A stretch of DNA of 64,000 bases from Ligustrum vulgare (Eukaryota; Streptophyta; Magnoliopsida; Lamiales; Oleaceae). The translations under genes and the position numbers were made by a program. Positions 23,005-36,962 of the stretch are shown here, piece by piece; within the stretch, counting starts at the first letter, position 1, and every line of letters starts with the position of its first letter. The notes beneath the pieces were generated by a model. It was not told the DNA's origin. It was given only the letters and a program-made list of their open reading frames with translations, and did not search any database. The stretch lies in the NCBI GenBank assembly GCA_963555705.1, contig OY743171.1:27832852-27896851 (forward strand), given 5' to 3'.

Positions 23005-25592
23005 GGATTGGGAACTCCCTTTTCAGGAATGATTTTGGGACTTCCACTGTTCTCTCCAATACACTTTGAACAATTGAAATAGTTCATTGGTAGAATAAGC
23101 TATGATAAAAACACCGAGAGAATGCACTACTTAGAAAAAGTACAACTACGTGAATAATGCACTACTTAGTAAAAGTACAACCACGTGAAGAAAGACATTA
23201 TTCAAACCACACAAGAGTTTTCAAAACGTGTCAAATGGGAATTATATAAGAAATGATATGTGGGAAGAAGGATGGAGTCAAAATTATGGTCGAAGACAGT
23301 CCCCAAGGGATGCAATTTGAAATTGAAAACCCGCAAGTATTGTGAATCAATTTTTTCTCAATTAGAAATTGAGACTATTTTTTTTAGTATAATAAACCCT
23401 TAGGATTGGGAACTCCCTTTTCAGGAATAATTTTGGGACTTCCACTGTTCTCTCCAATACACTTTGAACAATTGAAATAGTTCATTGGTAGAATAAGCTA
23501 TGATAAAAACACCGAGAGAATGCACTACTTAGAAAAAGTACAACTACGTGAATAATGCACTACTTAATAAAAGTACAACCACGTGAAGAAAGACATTATT
23601 CAAACCACACAAGAGTTTTCAAAACATGTCAAATGGGAATTATATAAGAAATGATATGTGGGAAGAAGGATGGAGTCAAAATTATGGTCGAAGACAGTCA
23701 CCAAGGGATGCAATTTGGAATTGAAAACCCGCAAGTATTGTGAATCAATTTTTTTTCAATTAGAAATTGAGACTATTTTTTTTAGTATAATAAACCCTTA
23801 GGATTGGGAACTCCCTTTTCAGGAATGATTTTGGGACTTCCACTGTTCTCTCCAATACACTTTGAACAATTGAAATGGTTCATTGGTAGAAGCTATGATA
23901 AAAACACCGAGAGAATGCACTTCTTAGAAAAAGTACAACTACGTGAATAATGCACTACTTAATAAAAGTACAACCACGTGAAGAAAGACATTATTCAAAA
24001 CACACAAGAGTTTTCAAAACGTGTCAAATGGGAATTATATAAGAAATGATATGTGGGAAGAAGGATGGAGTCAAAATTATGGTCGAAGACAGTCACCAAG
24101 GGATGCAATTTGAAATTGAAAACCCGCAAGTATTGTGAATAAATTTTTTTTCAATTAGAAATTGAGACTATTTTTTTTAGTATAATAAACCCTTAGGATT
24201 GGGAACTCCCTTTTCAGGAATAATTTTGGGACTTCCACTGTTCTCTCCAATACACTTGGGACAATTGAAATGGTCCACTGGTAGAATAAGCTATGATAAA
24301 AACACCGAGAGAATGCACTACTTAGAAAAAGTACAACTACGTGAAGAAAGACATTATTCATACCAGACAAGACTGCAAGAATATGTTAAAAATGGCATTA
24401 TAAAAGTAATGATATGTGGGAAGAAGGTTGGAGGAAAAATTATGGTCGACGAAGACCTGGGGACTCAATTTTTGAGTCAGATTTTTTAAGTTAGAGATTG
24501 AGACTCTTTTTTTGAGTAGAAACCCTTTGGATTTGGAATTCTGTTTTCAAGAATAGTTTTGGGGCTTTCAGTGTTCCTTTCAATGCAATTTAGACAATTG
24601 AAATCGTTCGTTGGTAGAATAAGCTATGATTAAGACACCAAGAGAATAATGCACTACTTAATAAAAGTACAACGACGTGAAGAAAGACATTATTCAAACC
24701 ACACAAGAGTTTTCAAAACGTGTCAAATGGGAATTATATAAGAAATGATATGTGGGAAGAAGGATGGAGTCAAAATTATGGTCGAAGATGACCAAGGGAC
24801 GCAATTTGAAATTGAAAACCCCCAAGTGTTGTGAATCAATTTTTTTTTTCAATTAGAAATTGAGACTATTTTTTTTAGTATAATAAACCCTTAGGATTGG
24901 GAACTCCCTTTTCAGGAATGATTTTGGGACTTCCACTGTTCTCTCCAATACACTTGGGACAATTGAAATGGTCCATTGGTAGAATAAGCTATGATAAAAA
25001 CACCGAAAGAATGCACTACTTAGAAAAAGTACAACTACGTGAAGAAAGACATTATTCACACCAGAAAAGACTGCAAGAACATGTTAAAAATGGCATTATA
25101 AAAGAATTGATATGCGGGAAGAAGGTTGGAGGAAAAATTATGGTCGACGAAGACCTGGGGACTCAATTTTTGAGTCAGATTTTTTAAGTTAGAGATTGAG
25201 ACTCTTTTTTTGAGTAGAAACCCTTTGGATTTGGAATTCTGTTTTCAAGAATAGTTTTGGGGCTTTCAGTGTTCCTTTCAATGCAATTTAGACAATTGAA
25301 ATCGTTCGGTAGTAGAATAATCTATGATTAAGACACCAAGAGAATAATGCACTACTTAATAAAAGTGCAACCACGTGAAGAAAGACATTATTCAAACCAC
25401 ACAAGAGTTTTCAAAACGTGTCAAAAGGGCATTATATAAGAAATGATATGTGGGAAGAAGGACGGAGTCAAAATTATGGTCTAAGACGACCAAGGGATGC
25501 AATTTGAAATTGAAAACCCGCAAGTACTGTGAATCAATTTTTTTTTCAATTAGAAATTGAGACTATTTTTTTTTTAGTATAATAAACCCTTA
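23005..25592 (+). repeat. Block S1'-S3-S4-T-V* (left copy of a segmental duplication)
   Basis: Unit starts are S1' 23005 (with CTTAGTAAAAG), S3 23403 (AAAACATGTC, ATTTGGAATTG), S4 23801 (395 bp, AGAAGCTATG, CACTTCTTAG, ending GTGAATAAATT), T 24196 and chimeric V* 24894. V* opens like S1 (GGAATGATTTTGGG) and becomes V between about 24920 and 24955. This merges an S1 and a V and loses 398 bp. The same order with S1 and V separate starts at 29166. Confidence 0.9.
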
Positions 25593-26982
25593 GGATTTGG
25601 AACTCTCTTTTCAGGAATAATTTTGGGACTTCCACTGTTCTCTCCAATACACTTTGGACAATTGAAATGGTTCATTGGTAGAACAAGCAATGATAAAAAC
25701 ACCGAGAGAATGCACTACTTAGAAAAAGTACAACTACGTGAAGAAAGACATTATTCGTACCAGACAAGACTGCAAGAACATGTTAAAAATGGCATTTTTA
25801 GAAATGATAAGTGGGAAGAAGGTTGGAGGAAAAATTATGGTCGACGAAGACCTGGGGATGCAATTTTGAGTCAGATTTTTTAAGTTAGAGATTAAGACTC
25901 TTTTTTTGAGTAGAAACCCTTTGGATTTGGAATTCTGTTTTCAAGAACAGTTTTGGGGCTTTCAGTGTTCCTTTCAATGCAATTTAGACAATTGAAATCG
26001 TTCGTTGGTAGAATAAGCTATGATTAAGACACCAAGAGAATAATGCACTACTTAATAAAAGTACAACCACGTGAAGAAAGACATTATTCAAACCACACAA
26101 GAGTTTTAAAAATGTGTCAAATGGGAATTATATAAGAAATGATATGTGGGAAGAAGGATGGAGTCAAAATTATGGTCGAAGACGACCAAGGGATGCAATT
26201 TGAAATTGAAAACCCGCAAGTATTGTGAATCAATTTTTTTTCAATTAGAAATTGAGAGTATTTTTTTTTTAGTATAATAAACCCTTAGGATTTGGAACTC
26301 CCTTTTCAGGAATAATTTTGGGACCTCCACTGTTCTCTCCAATACACTTTGGACAATTGAAATGGTTCATTGGTAGAACAAGCAATGATAAAAACACCGA
26401 GAGAATGCACTACTTAGAAAAAGTACAACTACGTGAAGAAAGACATTATTCGTACCAGACAAGACTGCAAGAACATGTTAAAAATGGCATTTTTAGAAAT
26501 GATATGTGGGAAGAAGGTTGGAGGAAAAATTATGGTCGACGAAGACCTGGGGATTCAATTTTGAGTCAGATTTTTTAAGTTAGAGATTAAGACTCTTTTT
26601 TTGAGTAGAAACCCTTTGAATTTGGAATTCTGTTTTCAAGAACAGTTTTGGGGCTTTCAGTGTTCCTTTCAATGCAATTTAGACAATTGAAATCGTTCGT
26701 TGGTAGAATAAGCTATGATTAAGACACCAAGAGAATAATGCACTACTTAATAAAAGTACAACGACGTGAAGAAAGACATTATTCAAACCACACAAGAGTT
26801 TTCAAAACGTGTCAAATGGGAATTATATAAGAAATGATATGTGGGAAGAAGGATGGAGTCAAAATTATGGTCGAAGATGACCAAGGGACGCAATTTGAAA
26901 TTGAAAACCCCCAAGTGTTGTGAATCAATTTTTTTTTTCAATTAGAAATTGAGACTATTTTTTTTAGTATAATAAACCCTTA
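25593..26982 (+). repeat. Long pair K-M
   Basis: Unit starts are K 25593 and M 26288, in total 1390 bp. They complete the HOR whose first two positions are fused in the preceding V*. M has a private GGGGATTCAATTTTGAG. Confidence 0.9.
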
Positions 26983-29165
26983 GGATTGGGAACTCCCTTT
27001 TCAGGAATGATTTTGGGACTTCCACTGTTCTCTCCAATACACTTTGAACAATTGAAATAGTTCATTGGTAGAATAAGCTATGATAAAAACACCGAGAGAA
27101 TGCACTACTTAGAAAAAGTACAACTACGTGAATAATGCACTACTTAATAAAAGTACAACCACGTGAAGAAAGACATTATTCAAACCACACAAGAGTTTTC
27201 AAAACGTGTCAAATGGGAATTATATAAGAAATGATATGTGGGAAGAAGGATGGATTCAAAATTATGGTCGAAGACAGTCCCCAAGGGATGCAATTTGAAA
27301 TTGAAAACCCGCAAGTATTGTGAATCAATTTTTTCTCAATTAGAAATTGAGACTATTTTTTTTAGTATAATAAACCCTTAGGATTGGGAACTCCCTTTTC
27401 AGGAATAATTTTGGGACTTCCACTGTTCTGTCCAATACACTTGGGACAATTGAAATGGTCCATTGGTAGAATAAGCTATGATAAAAACACCGAAAGAATG
27501 CACTACTTAGAAAAAGTACAACTACGTGAATAATGCACTACTTAATAAAAGTACAACCACGTGAAGAAAGACATTATTCAAACCACACAAGAGTTTTCAA
27601 AACGTGTCAAAAGGGCATTATATAAGAAATGATATGTGGGAAGAAGGACGGAGTCAAAATTATGGTCTAAGACGACCAAGGGATGCAATTTGAAATTGAA
27701 AACCCGCAAGTACTGTGAATCAATTTTTTTTTCAATTAGAAATTGAGACTATTTTTTTTTTAGTATAATAAACCCTTAGGATTTGGAACTCCCTTTTCAG
27801 GAATAATTTTGGGACTTCCACTGTTCTCTCCAATACACTTTGGACAATTGAAATGGTTCATTGGTAGAACAAGCAATGATAAAAACACCGAGAGAATGCA
27901 CTACTTAGAAAAAGTACAACTACGTGAAGAAAGACATTATTCGTACCAGACAAGACTGCAAGAACATGTTAAAAATGGCATTTTTAGAAATGATAATGGG
28001 AAGAAGGTTGGAGGAAAAATTATGGTCGACGAAGACCTGGGGATGCAATTTTGAGTCAGTTTTTTTAAGTTAGAGATTAAGACTCTTTTTTTGAGTAGAA
28101 ACCCTTTGGATTTGGAATTCTGTTTTCAAGAACAGTTTTGGGGCTTTCAGTGTTCCTTTCAATGCAATTTAGACAATTGAAATCGTTCGTTGGTAGAATA
28201 AGCTATGATTAAGACACCAAGAGAATAATGCACTACTTAATAAAAGTACAACCACGTGAAGAAAGACATTATTCAAACCACACAAGAGTTTTAAAAATGT
28301 GTCAAATGGGAATTATATAAGAAATGATATGTGGGAAGAAGGATGGAGTCAAAATTATGGTCGAAGACGACCAAGGGATGCAATTTGAAATTGAAAACCC
28401 GCAAGTATTGTGAATCAATTTTTTTTCAATTAGAAATTGAGACTATTTTTTTTTTAGTATAATAAACCCTTAGGATTTGGAACTCCCTTTTCAGGAATAA
28501 TTTTGGGACCTCCACTGTTCTCTCCAATACACTTTGGACAATTGAAATGGTTCATTGGTAGAACAAGCAATGATAAAAACACCGAGAGAATGCACTACTT
28601 AGAAAAAGTACAACTACGTGAAGAAAGACATTATTCGTACCAGACAAGACTGCAAGAACATGTTAAAAATGGCATTTTTAGAAATGATATGTGGGAAGAA
28701 GGTTGGAGGAAAAATTATGGTCGACGAAGACCTGGGGATGCAATTTTGAGTCAGATTTTTTAAGTTAGAGATTAAGACTCTTTTTTTGAGTAGAAACCCT
28801 TTGAATTTGGAATTCTGTTTTCAAGAACAGTTTTGGGGCTTTCAGTGTTCCTTTCAATGCAATTTAGACAATTGAAATCGTTCGTTGGTAGAATAAGCTA
28901 TGATTAAGACACCAAGAGAATAATGCACTACTTAATAAAAGTACAACCACGTGAAGAAAGACATTATTCAAACCACACAAGAGTTTTAAAAATGTGTCAA
29001 ATGGGAATTATATAAGAAATGATATGTGGGAAGAAGGATGGAGTCAAAATTATGGTCGAAGACGACCAAGGGATGCAATTTGAAATTGAAAACCCGCAAG
29101 TATTGTGAATCAATTTTTTTTCAATTAGAAATTGAGACTATTTTTTTTAGTATAATAAACCCTTA
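26983..29165 (+). repeat. HOR copy S1-S2-K'-M (right copy of a segmental duplication)
   Basis: Unit starts are S1 26983, S2 27381, K' 27779 and M 28473, in total 2183 bp. S2 has TTCTGTCC as at 21915. K' has the one-base deletion seen at 15059 and the CAGTTTTTTTAAG seen at 15059 and 22313. Unlike 15059, its H2 is K-type. M has a K-like H2 end before the next S1'. Confidence 0.91.
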
Positions 29166-32151
29166 GGATTGGGAACTCCCTTTTCAGGAATGATTTTGGG
29201 ACTTCCACTGTTCTCTCCAATACACTTTGAACAATTGAAATAGTTCATTGGTAGAATAAGCTATGATAAAAACACCGAGAGAATGCACTACTTAGAAAAA
29301 GTACAACTACGTGAATAATGCACTACTTAGTAAAAGTACAACCACGTGAAGAAAGACATTATTCAAACCACACAAGAGTTTTCAAAACGTGTCAAATGGG
29401 AATTATATAAGAAATGATATGTGGGAAGAAGGATGGAGTCAAAATTATGGTCGAAGACAGTCCCCAAGGGATGCAATTTGAAATTGAAAACCCGCAAGTA
29501 TTGTGAATCAATTTTTTCTCAATTAGAAATTGAGACTATTTTTTTTAGTATAATAAACCCTTAGGATTGGGAACTCCCTTTTCAGGAATAATTTTGGGAC
29601 TTCCACTGTTCTCTCCAATACACTTTGAACAATTGAAATAGTTCATTGGTAGAATAAGCTATGATAAAAACACCGAGAGAATGCACTACTTAGAAAAAGT
29701 ACAACTACGTGAATAATGCACTACTTAATAAAAGTACAACCACGTGAAGAAAGACATTATTCAAACCACACAAGAGTTTTCAAAACATGTCAAATGGGAA
29801 TTATATAAGAAATGATATGTGGGAAGAAGGATGGAGTCAAAATTATGGTCGAAGACAGTCACCAAGGGATGCAATTTGGAATTGAAAACCCGCAAGTATT
29901 GTGAATCAATTTTTTTTCAATTAGAAATTGAGACTATTTTTTTTAGTATAATAAACCCTTAGGATTGGGAACTCCCTTTTCAGGAATGATTTTGGGACTT
30001 CCACTGTTCTCTCCAATACACTTTGAACAATTGAAATGGTTCATTGGTAGAAGCTATGATAAAAACACCGAGAGAATGCACTTCTTAGAAAAAGTACAAC
30101 TACGTGAATAATGCACTACTTAATAAAAGTACAACCACGTGAAGAAAGACATTATTCAAACCACACAAGAGTTTTCAAAACGTGTCAAATGGGAATTATA
30201 TAAGAAATGATATGTGGGAAGAAGGATGGAGTCAAAATTATGGTCGAAGACAGTCACCAAGGGATGCAATTTGAAATTGAAAACCCGCAAGTATTGTGAA
30301 TAAATTTTTTTTCAATTAGAAATTGAGACTATTTTTTTTAGTATAATAAACCCTTAGGATTGGGAACTCCCTTTTCAGGAATAATTTTGGGACTTCCACT
30401 GTTCTCTCCAATACACTTGGGACAATTGAAATGGTCCACTGGTAGAATAAGCTATGATAAAAACACCGAGAGAATGCACTACTTAGAAAAAGTACAACTA
30501 CGTGAAGAAAGACATTATTCATACCAGACAAGACTGCAAGAATATGTTAAAAATGGCATTATAAAAGTAATGATATGTTGGAAGAAGGTTGGAGGAAAAA
30601 TTATGGTCGACGAAGACCTGGGGACTCAATTTTTGAGTCAGATTTTTTAAGTTAGAGATTGAGACTCTTTTTTTGAGTAGAAACCCTTTGGATTTGGAAT
30701 TCTGTTTTCAAGAATAGTTTTGGGGCTTTCAGTGTTCCTTTCAATGCAATTTAGACAATTGAAATCGTTCGTTGGTAGAATAAGCTATGATTAAGACACC
30801 AAGAGAATAATGCACTACTTAATAAAAGTACAACGACGTGAAGAAAGACATTATTCAAACCACACAAGAGTTTTCAAAACGTGTCAAATGGGAATTATAT
30901 AAGAAATGATATGTGGGAAGAAGGATGGAGTCAAAATTATGGTCGAAGATGACCAAGGGACGCAATTTGAAATTGAAAACCCCCAAGTGTTGTGAATCAA
31001 TTTTTTTTTTCAATTAGAAATTGAGACTATTTTTTTTAGTATAATAAACCCTTAGGATTGGGAACTCCCTATTCAGGAATGATTTTGGGACTTCCACTGT
31101 TCTCTCCAATACACTTTGAACAATTGAAATAGTTCATTGGTAGAATAAGCTATGATAAAAACACCGAGAGAATGCACTACTTAGAAAAAGTACAACTACG
31201 TGAATAATGCACTACTTAATAAAAGTACAACCACGTGAAGAAAGACATTATTCAAACCACACAAGAGTTTTCAAAACGTGTCAAATGGGAATTATATAAG
31301 AAATGATATGTGGGAAGAAGGATGGAGTCAAAATTATGGTCGAAGACAGTCCCCAAGGGATGCAATTTGAAATTGAAAACCCGCAAGTATTGTGAATCAA
31401 TTTTTTCTCAATTAGAAATTGAGACTATTTTTTTTAGTATAATAAACCCTTAGGATTGGGAACTCCCTTTTCAGGAATAATTTTGGGACTTCCACTGTTC
31501 TCTCCAATACACTTGGGACAATTGAAATGGTCCATTGGTAGAATAAGCTATGATAAAAACACCGAAAGAATGCACTACTTAGAAAAAGTACAACTACGTG
31601 AAGAAAGACATTATTCACTCCAGAAAAGACTGCAAGAACATGTTAAAAATGGCATTATAAAAGAATTGATATGCGGGAAGAAGGTTGGAGGAAAAATTAT
31701 GGTCGACGAAGACCTGGGGACTCAATTTTTGAGTCAGATTTTTTAAGTTAGAGATTGAGACTCTTTTTTTGAGTAGAAACCCTTTGGATTTGGAATTCTG
31801 TTTTCAAGAATAGTTTTGGGGCTTTCAGTGTTCCTTTCAATGCAATTTAGACAATTGAAATCGTTCGGTAGTAGAATAATCTATGATTAAGACACCAAGA
31901 GAATAATGCACTACTTAATAAAAGTGCAACCACGTGAAGAAAGACATTATTCAAACCACACAAGAGTTTTCAAAACGTGTCAAAAGGGCATTATATAAGA
32001 AATGATATGTGGGAAGAAGGACGGAGTCAAAATTATGGTCTAAGACGACCAAGGGATGCAATTTGAAATTGAAAACCCGCAAGTACTGTGAATCAATTTT
32101 TTTTTCAATTAGAAATTGAGACTATTTTTTTTTTAGTATAATAAACCCTTA
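29166..32151 (+). repeat. Block S1'-S3-S4-T-S1-V (right copy of a segmental duplication)
   Basis: Unit starts are S1' 29166, S3 29564, S4 29962 (395 bp), T 30357, S1 31055 and V 31453. The first four lie exactly 6161 bp after 23005, 23403, 23801 and 24196 and share their private variants. T has GATATGTTGG here. The S1-V pair corresponds to the single chimeric V* at 24894. Confidence 0.91.
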
Positions 32152-35100
32152 GGATTTGGAACTCCCTTTTCAGGAATAATTTTGGGACTTCCACTGTTCT
32201 CTCCAATACACTTTGGACAATTGAAATGGTTCATTGGTAGAACAAGCAATGATAAAAACACCGAGAGAATGCATTATTAGAAAAAGTACAACTACGTGAA
32301 GAAAGACATTATTCGTACCAGACAAGACTGCAAGAACATGTTAAAAATGGCATTTTTAGAAATGATAAGTGGGAAGAAGGTTGGAGGAAAAATTATGGTC
32401 GACGAAGACCTGGGGATGCAATTTTGAGTCAGATTTTTTAAGTTAGAGATTAAGACTCTTTTTTTGAGTAGAAACCCTTTGGATTTGGAATTCTGTTTTC
32501 AAGAACAGTTTTGGGGCTTTCAGTGTTCCTTTCAATGCAATTTAGACAATTGAAATCGTTCGTTGGTAGAATAAGCTATGATTAAGACACCAAGAGAATA
32601 ATGCACTACTTAATAAAAGTACAACCACGTGAAGAAAGACATTATTCAAACCACACAAGAGTTTTAAAAATGTGTCAAATGGGAATTATATAAGAAATGA
32701 TATGTGGGAAGAAGGATGGAGTCAAAATTATGGTCGAAGACGACCAAGGGATGCAATTTGAAATTGAAAACCCGCAAGTATTGTGAATCAATTTTTTCTC
32801 AATTAGAAATTGAGACTATTTTTTTTAGTATAATAAACCCTTAGGATTGGGAACTCCCTTTTCAGGAATAATTTTGGGACTTCCACTGTTCTCTCCAATA
32901 CACTTGGGACAATTGAAATGGTCCATTGGTAGAATAAGCTATGATAAAAACACCGAAAGAATGCACTACTTAGAAAAAGTACAACTACGTGAAGAAAGAC
33001 ATTATTCATACCAGAAAAGACTGCAAGAACATGTTAAAAATGGCATTATAAAAGAATTGATATGTGGGAAGAAGGTTGGAGGAAAAATTATGGTCGACGA
33101 AGACCTGGGGACTCAATTTTTGAGTCAGATTTTTTAAGTTAGAGATTGAGACTCTTTTTTTGAGTAGAAACCCTTTGAATTTGGAATTCTGTTTTCAAGA
33201 ATAGTTTTGGGGCTTTCAGTGTTCCTTTCAATGCAATTTAGACAATTGAAATCGTTCGGTAGTAGAATAATCTATGATTAAGACACCAAGAGAATAATGC
33301 ACTACTTAATAAAAGTGCAACCACGTGAAGAAAGACATTATTCAAACCACACAAGAGTTTTAAAAATGTGTCAAATGGGAATTATATAAGAAATGATATG
33401 TGGGAAGAAGGATGGAGTCAAAATTATGGTCGAAGACGACCAAGGGATGCAATTTGAAATTGAAAACCCGCAAGTATTGTGAATCAATTTTTTCTCAATT
33501 AGAAATTGAGACTATTTTTTTTAGTATAATAAACCCTTAGGATTGGGAACTCCCTTTTCAGGAATAATTTTGGGACTTCCACTGTTCTCTCCAATACACT
33601 TGGGACAATTGAAATGGTCCATTGGTAGAATAAGCTATGATAAAAACACCGAAAGAATGCACTACTTAGAAAAAGTACAACTACGTGAAGAAAGACATTA
33701 TTCATACCAGAAAAGACTGCAAGAACATGTTAAAAATGGCATTATAAAAGAATTGATATGTGGGAAGAAGGTTGGAGGAAAAATTATGGTCGACGAAGAC
33801 CTGGGGACTCAATTTTTGAGTCAGATTTTTTAAGTTAGAGATTGAGACTCTTTTTTTGAGTAGAAACCCTTTGGATTTGGAATTCTGTTTTCAAGAATAG
33901 TTTTGGGGCTTTCAGTGTTCCTTTCAATGCAATTTAGACAATTGAAATCGTTCGGTAGTAGAATAATCTATGATTAAGACACCAAGAGAATAATGCACTA
34001 CTTAATAAAAGTGCAACCACGTGAAGAAAGACATTATTCAAACCACACAAGAGTTTTCAAAACGTGTCAAAAGGGCATTATATAAGAAATGATATGTGGG
34101 AAGAAGGACGGAGTCAAAATTATGGTCTAAGACGACCAAGGGATGCAATTTGAAATTGAAAACCCGCAAGTACTGTGAATCAATTTTTTTTTCAATTAGA
34201 AATTGAGACTATTTTTTTTTTAGTATAATAAACCCTTAGGATTTGGAACTCCCTTTTCAGGAATAATTTTGGGACTTCCACTGTTCTCTCCAATACACTT
34301 TGGACAATTGAAATGGTTCATTGGTAGAACAAGCAATGATAAAAACACCGAGAGAATGCACTACTTAGAAAAAGTACAACTACGTGAAGAAAGACATTAT
34401 TCGTACCAGACAAGACTGCAAGAACATGTTAAAAATGGCATTTTTAGAAATGATAAGTGGGAAGAAGGTTGGAGGAAAAATTATGGTCGACGAAGACCTG
34501 GGGATGCAATTTTGAGTCAGATTTTTTAAGTTAGAGATTAAGACTCTTTTTTTGAGTAGAAACCCTTTGGATTTGGAATTCTGTTTTAGACAATTGAAAT
34601 CGTTCGTTGGTAGAATAAGCTATGATTAAGACACCAAGAGAATAATGCACTACTTAATAAAAGTACAACCACGTGAAGAAAGACATTATTCAAACCACAC
34701 AAGAGTTTTAAAAATGTGTCAAATGGGAATTATATAAGAAATGATATGTGGGAAGAAGGATGGAGTCAAAATTATGGTCGAAGACGACCAAGGGATGCAA
34801 TTTGAAATTGAAAACCCGCAAGTATTGTGAATCAATTTTTTTTCAATTAGAAATTGAGACTATTTTTTTTTTAGTATAATAAACCCTTAGGATTTGGAAC
34901 TCCCTTTTCAGGAATAATTTTGGGACCTCCACTGTTCTCTCCAATACACTTTGGACAATTGAAATGGTTCATTGGTAGAACAAGCAATGATAAAAACACC
35001 GAGAGAATGCACTACTTAGAAAAAGTACAACTACGTGAAGAAAGACATTATTCATACCAGAAAAGACTGCAAGAACATGTTAAAAATGGCATTATAAAAG

Positions 35101-36961
35101 AATTGATATGTGGGAAGAAGGTTGGAGGAAAAATTATGGTCGACGAAGACCTGGGGACTCAATTTTTGAGTCAGATTTTTTAAGTTAGAGATTGAGACTC
35201 TTTTTTTGAGTAGAAACCCTTTGGATTTGGAATTCTGTTTTCAAGAATAGTTTTGGGGCTTTCAGTGTTCCTTTCAATGCAATTTAGACAATTGAAATCG
35301 TTCGGTAGTAGAATAATCTATGATTAAGACACCAAGAGAATAATGCACTACTTAATAAAAGTGCAACCACGTGAAGAAAGACATTATTCAAACCACACAA
35401 GAGTTTTCAAAACGTGTCAAAAGGGCATTATATAAGAAATGATATGTGGGAAGAAGGACGGAGTCAAAATTATGGTCTAAGACGACCAAGGGATGCAATT
35501 TGAAATTGAAAACCCGCAAGTACTGTGAATCAATTTTTTTTTCAATTAGAAATTGAGACTATTTTTTTTTTAGTATAATAAACCCTTAGGATTTGGAACT
35601 CCCTTTTCAGGAATAATTTTGGGACTTCCACTGTTCTCTCCAATACACTTTGGACAATTGAAATGGTTCATTGGTAGAACAAGCAATGATAAAAACACCG
35701 AGAGAATGCACTACTTAGAAAAAGTACAACTACGTGAAGAAAGACATTATTCGTACCAGACAAGACTGCAAGAACATGTTAAAAATGGCATTTTTAGAAA
35801 TGATAAGTGGGAAGAAGGTTGGAGGAAAAATTATGGTCGACGAAGACCTGGGGATGCAATTTTGAGTCAGATTTTTTAAGTTAGAGATTAAGACTCTTTT
35901 TTTGAGTAGAAACCCTTTGGATTTGGAATTCTGTTTTCAAGAACAGTTTTGGGGCTTTCAGTGTTCCTTTCAATGCAATTTAGACAATTGAAATCGTTCG
36001 TTGGTAGAATAAGCTATGATTAAGACACCAAGAGAATAATGCACTACTTAATAAAAGTACAACCACGTGAAGAAAGACATTATTCAAACCACACAAGAGT
36101 TTTAAAAATGTGTCAAATGGGAATTATATAAGAAATGATATGTGGGAAGAAGGATGGAGTCAAAATTATGGTCGAAGACGACCAAGGGATGCAATTTGAA
36201 ATTGAAAACCCGCAAGTATTGTGAATCAATTTTTTTTCAATTAGAAATTGAGAGTATTTTTTTTTTAGTATAATAAACCCTTAGGATTTGGAACTCCCTT
36301 TTCAGGAATAATTTTGGGACCTCCACTGTTCTCTCCAATACACTTTGGACAATTGAAATGGTTCATTGGTAGAACAAGCAATGATAAAAACACCGAGAGA
36401 ATGCACTACTTAGAAAAAGTACAACTACGTGAAGAAAGACATTATTCGTACCAGACAAGACTGCAAGAACATGTTAAAAATGGCATTTTTAGAAATGATA
36501 TGTGGGAAGAAGGTTGGAGGAAAAATTATGGTCGACGAAGACCTGGGGATGCAATTTTGAGTCAGATTTTTTAAGTTAGAGATTAAGACTCTTTTTTTGA
36601 GTAGAAACCCTTTGAATTTGGAATTCTGTTTTCAAGAACAGTTTTGGGGCTTTCAGTGTTCCTTTCAATGCAATTTAGACAATTGAAATCGTTCGTTGGT
36701 AGAATAAGCTATGATTAAGACACCAAGAGAATAATGCACTACTTAATAAAAGTACAACCACGTGAAGAAAGACATTATTCAAACCACACAAGAGTTTTAA
36801 AAATGTGTCAAATGGGAATTATATAAGAAATGATATGTGGGAAGAAGGATGGAGTCAAAATTATGGTCGAAGACGACCAAGGGATGCAATTTGAAATTGA
36901 AAACCCGCAAGTATTGTGAATCAATTTTTTTTCAATTAGAAATTGAGACTATTTTTTTTAG
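32152..36961 (+). repeat. Scrambled stretch of long units only
   Basis: Unit starts are K 32152 (a two-base loss, GCATTATTAG for GCACTACTTAG; its H2 ends like S1), V-like 32844, V 33540, K 34239 (44-bp deletion), M::V hybrid 34890, K 35589 and M 36284. Counting V at 31453, eight long units run from 31453 to 36961 without a short unit, the longest such run here. The hybrid at 34890 starts as M (GGGACCTCC, GAACAAGCAATG) and becomes V around TATTCATACCAGAAAAG. Confidence 0.89.
34587..34588 (+). other. 44-bp deletion breakpoint inside H2
   Basis: The sequence reads GGAATTCTGTTTTAGACAAT, where other units have 44 more bases between CTGTTTT and AGACAATTG. A short T run is shared at the two ends of the lost piece. 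The unit is 651 bp instead of 695. No other unit has this deletion, so it is recent or has not spread. Confidence 0.9.
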
Positions 36962-36962
36962 A
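36961..36962 (+). other. 24-bp deletion removing a unit boundary
   Basis: TTTTTTAG runs directly into ACTCCCTTTTC. The bases TATAATAAACCCTTA and the opening GGATTGGGA are missing, so M (36284) and the next short unit are fused. The two units together are 1067 bp instead of about 1091. Confidence 0.9.
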
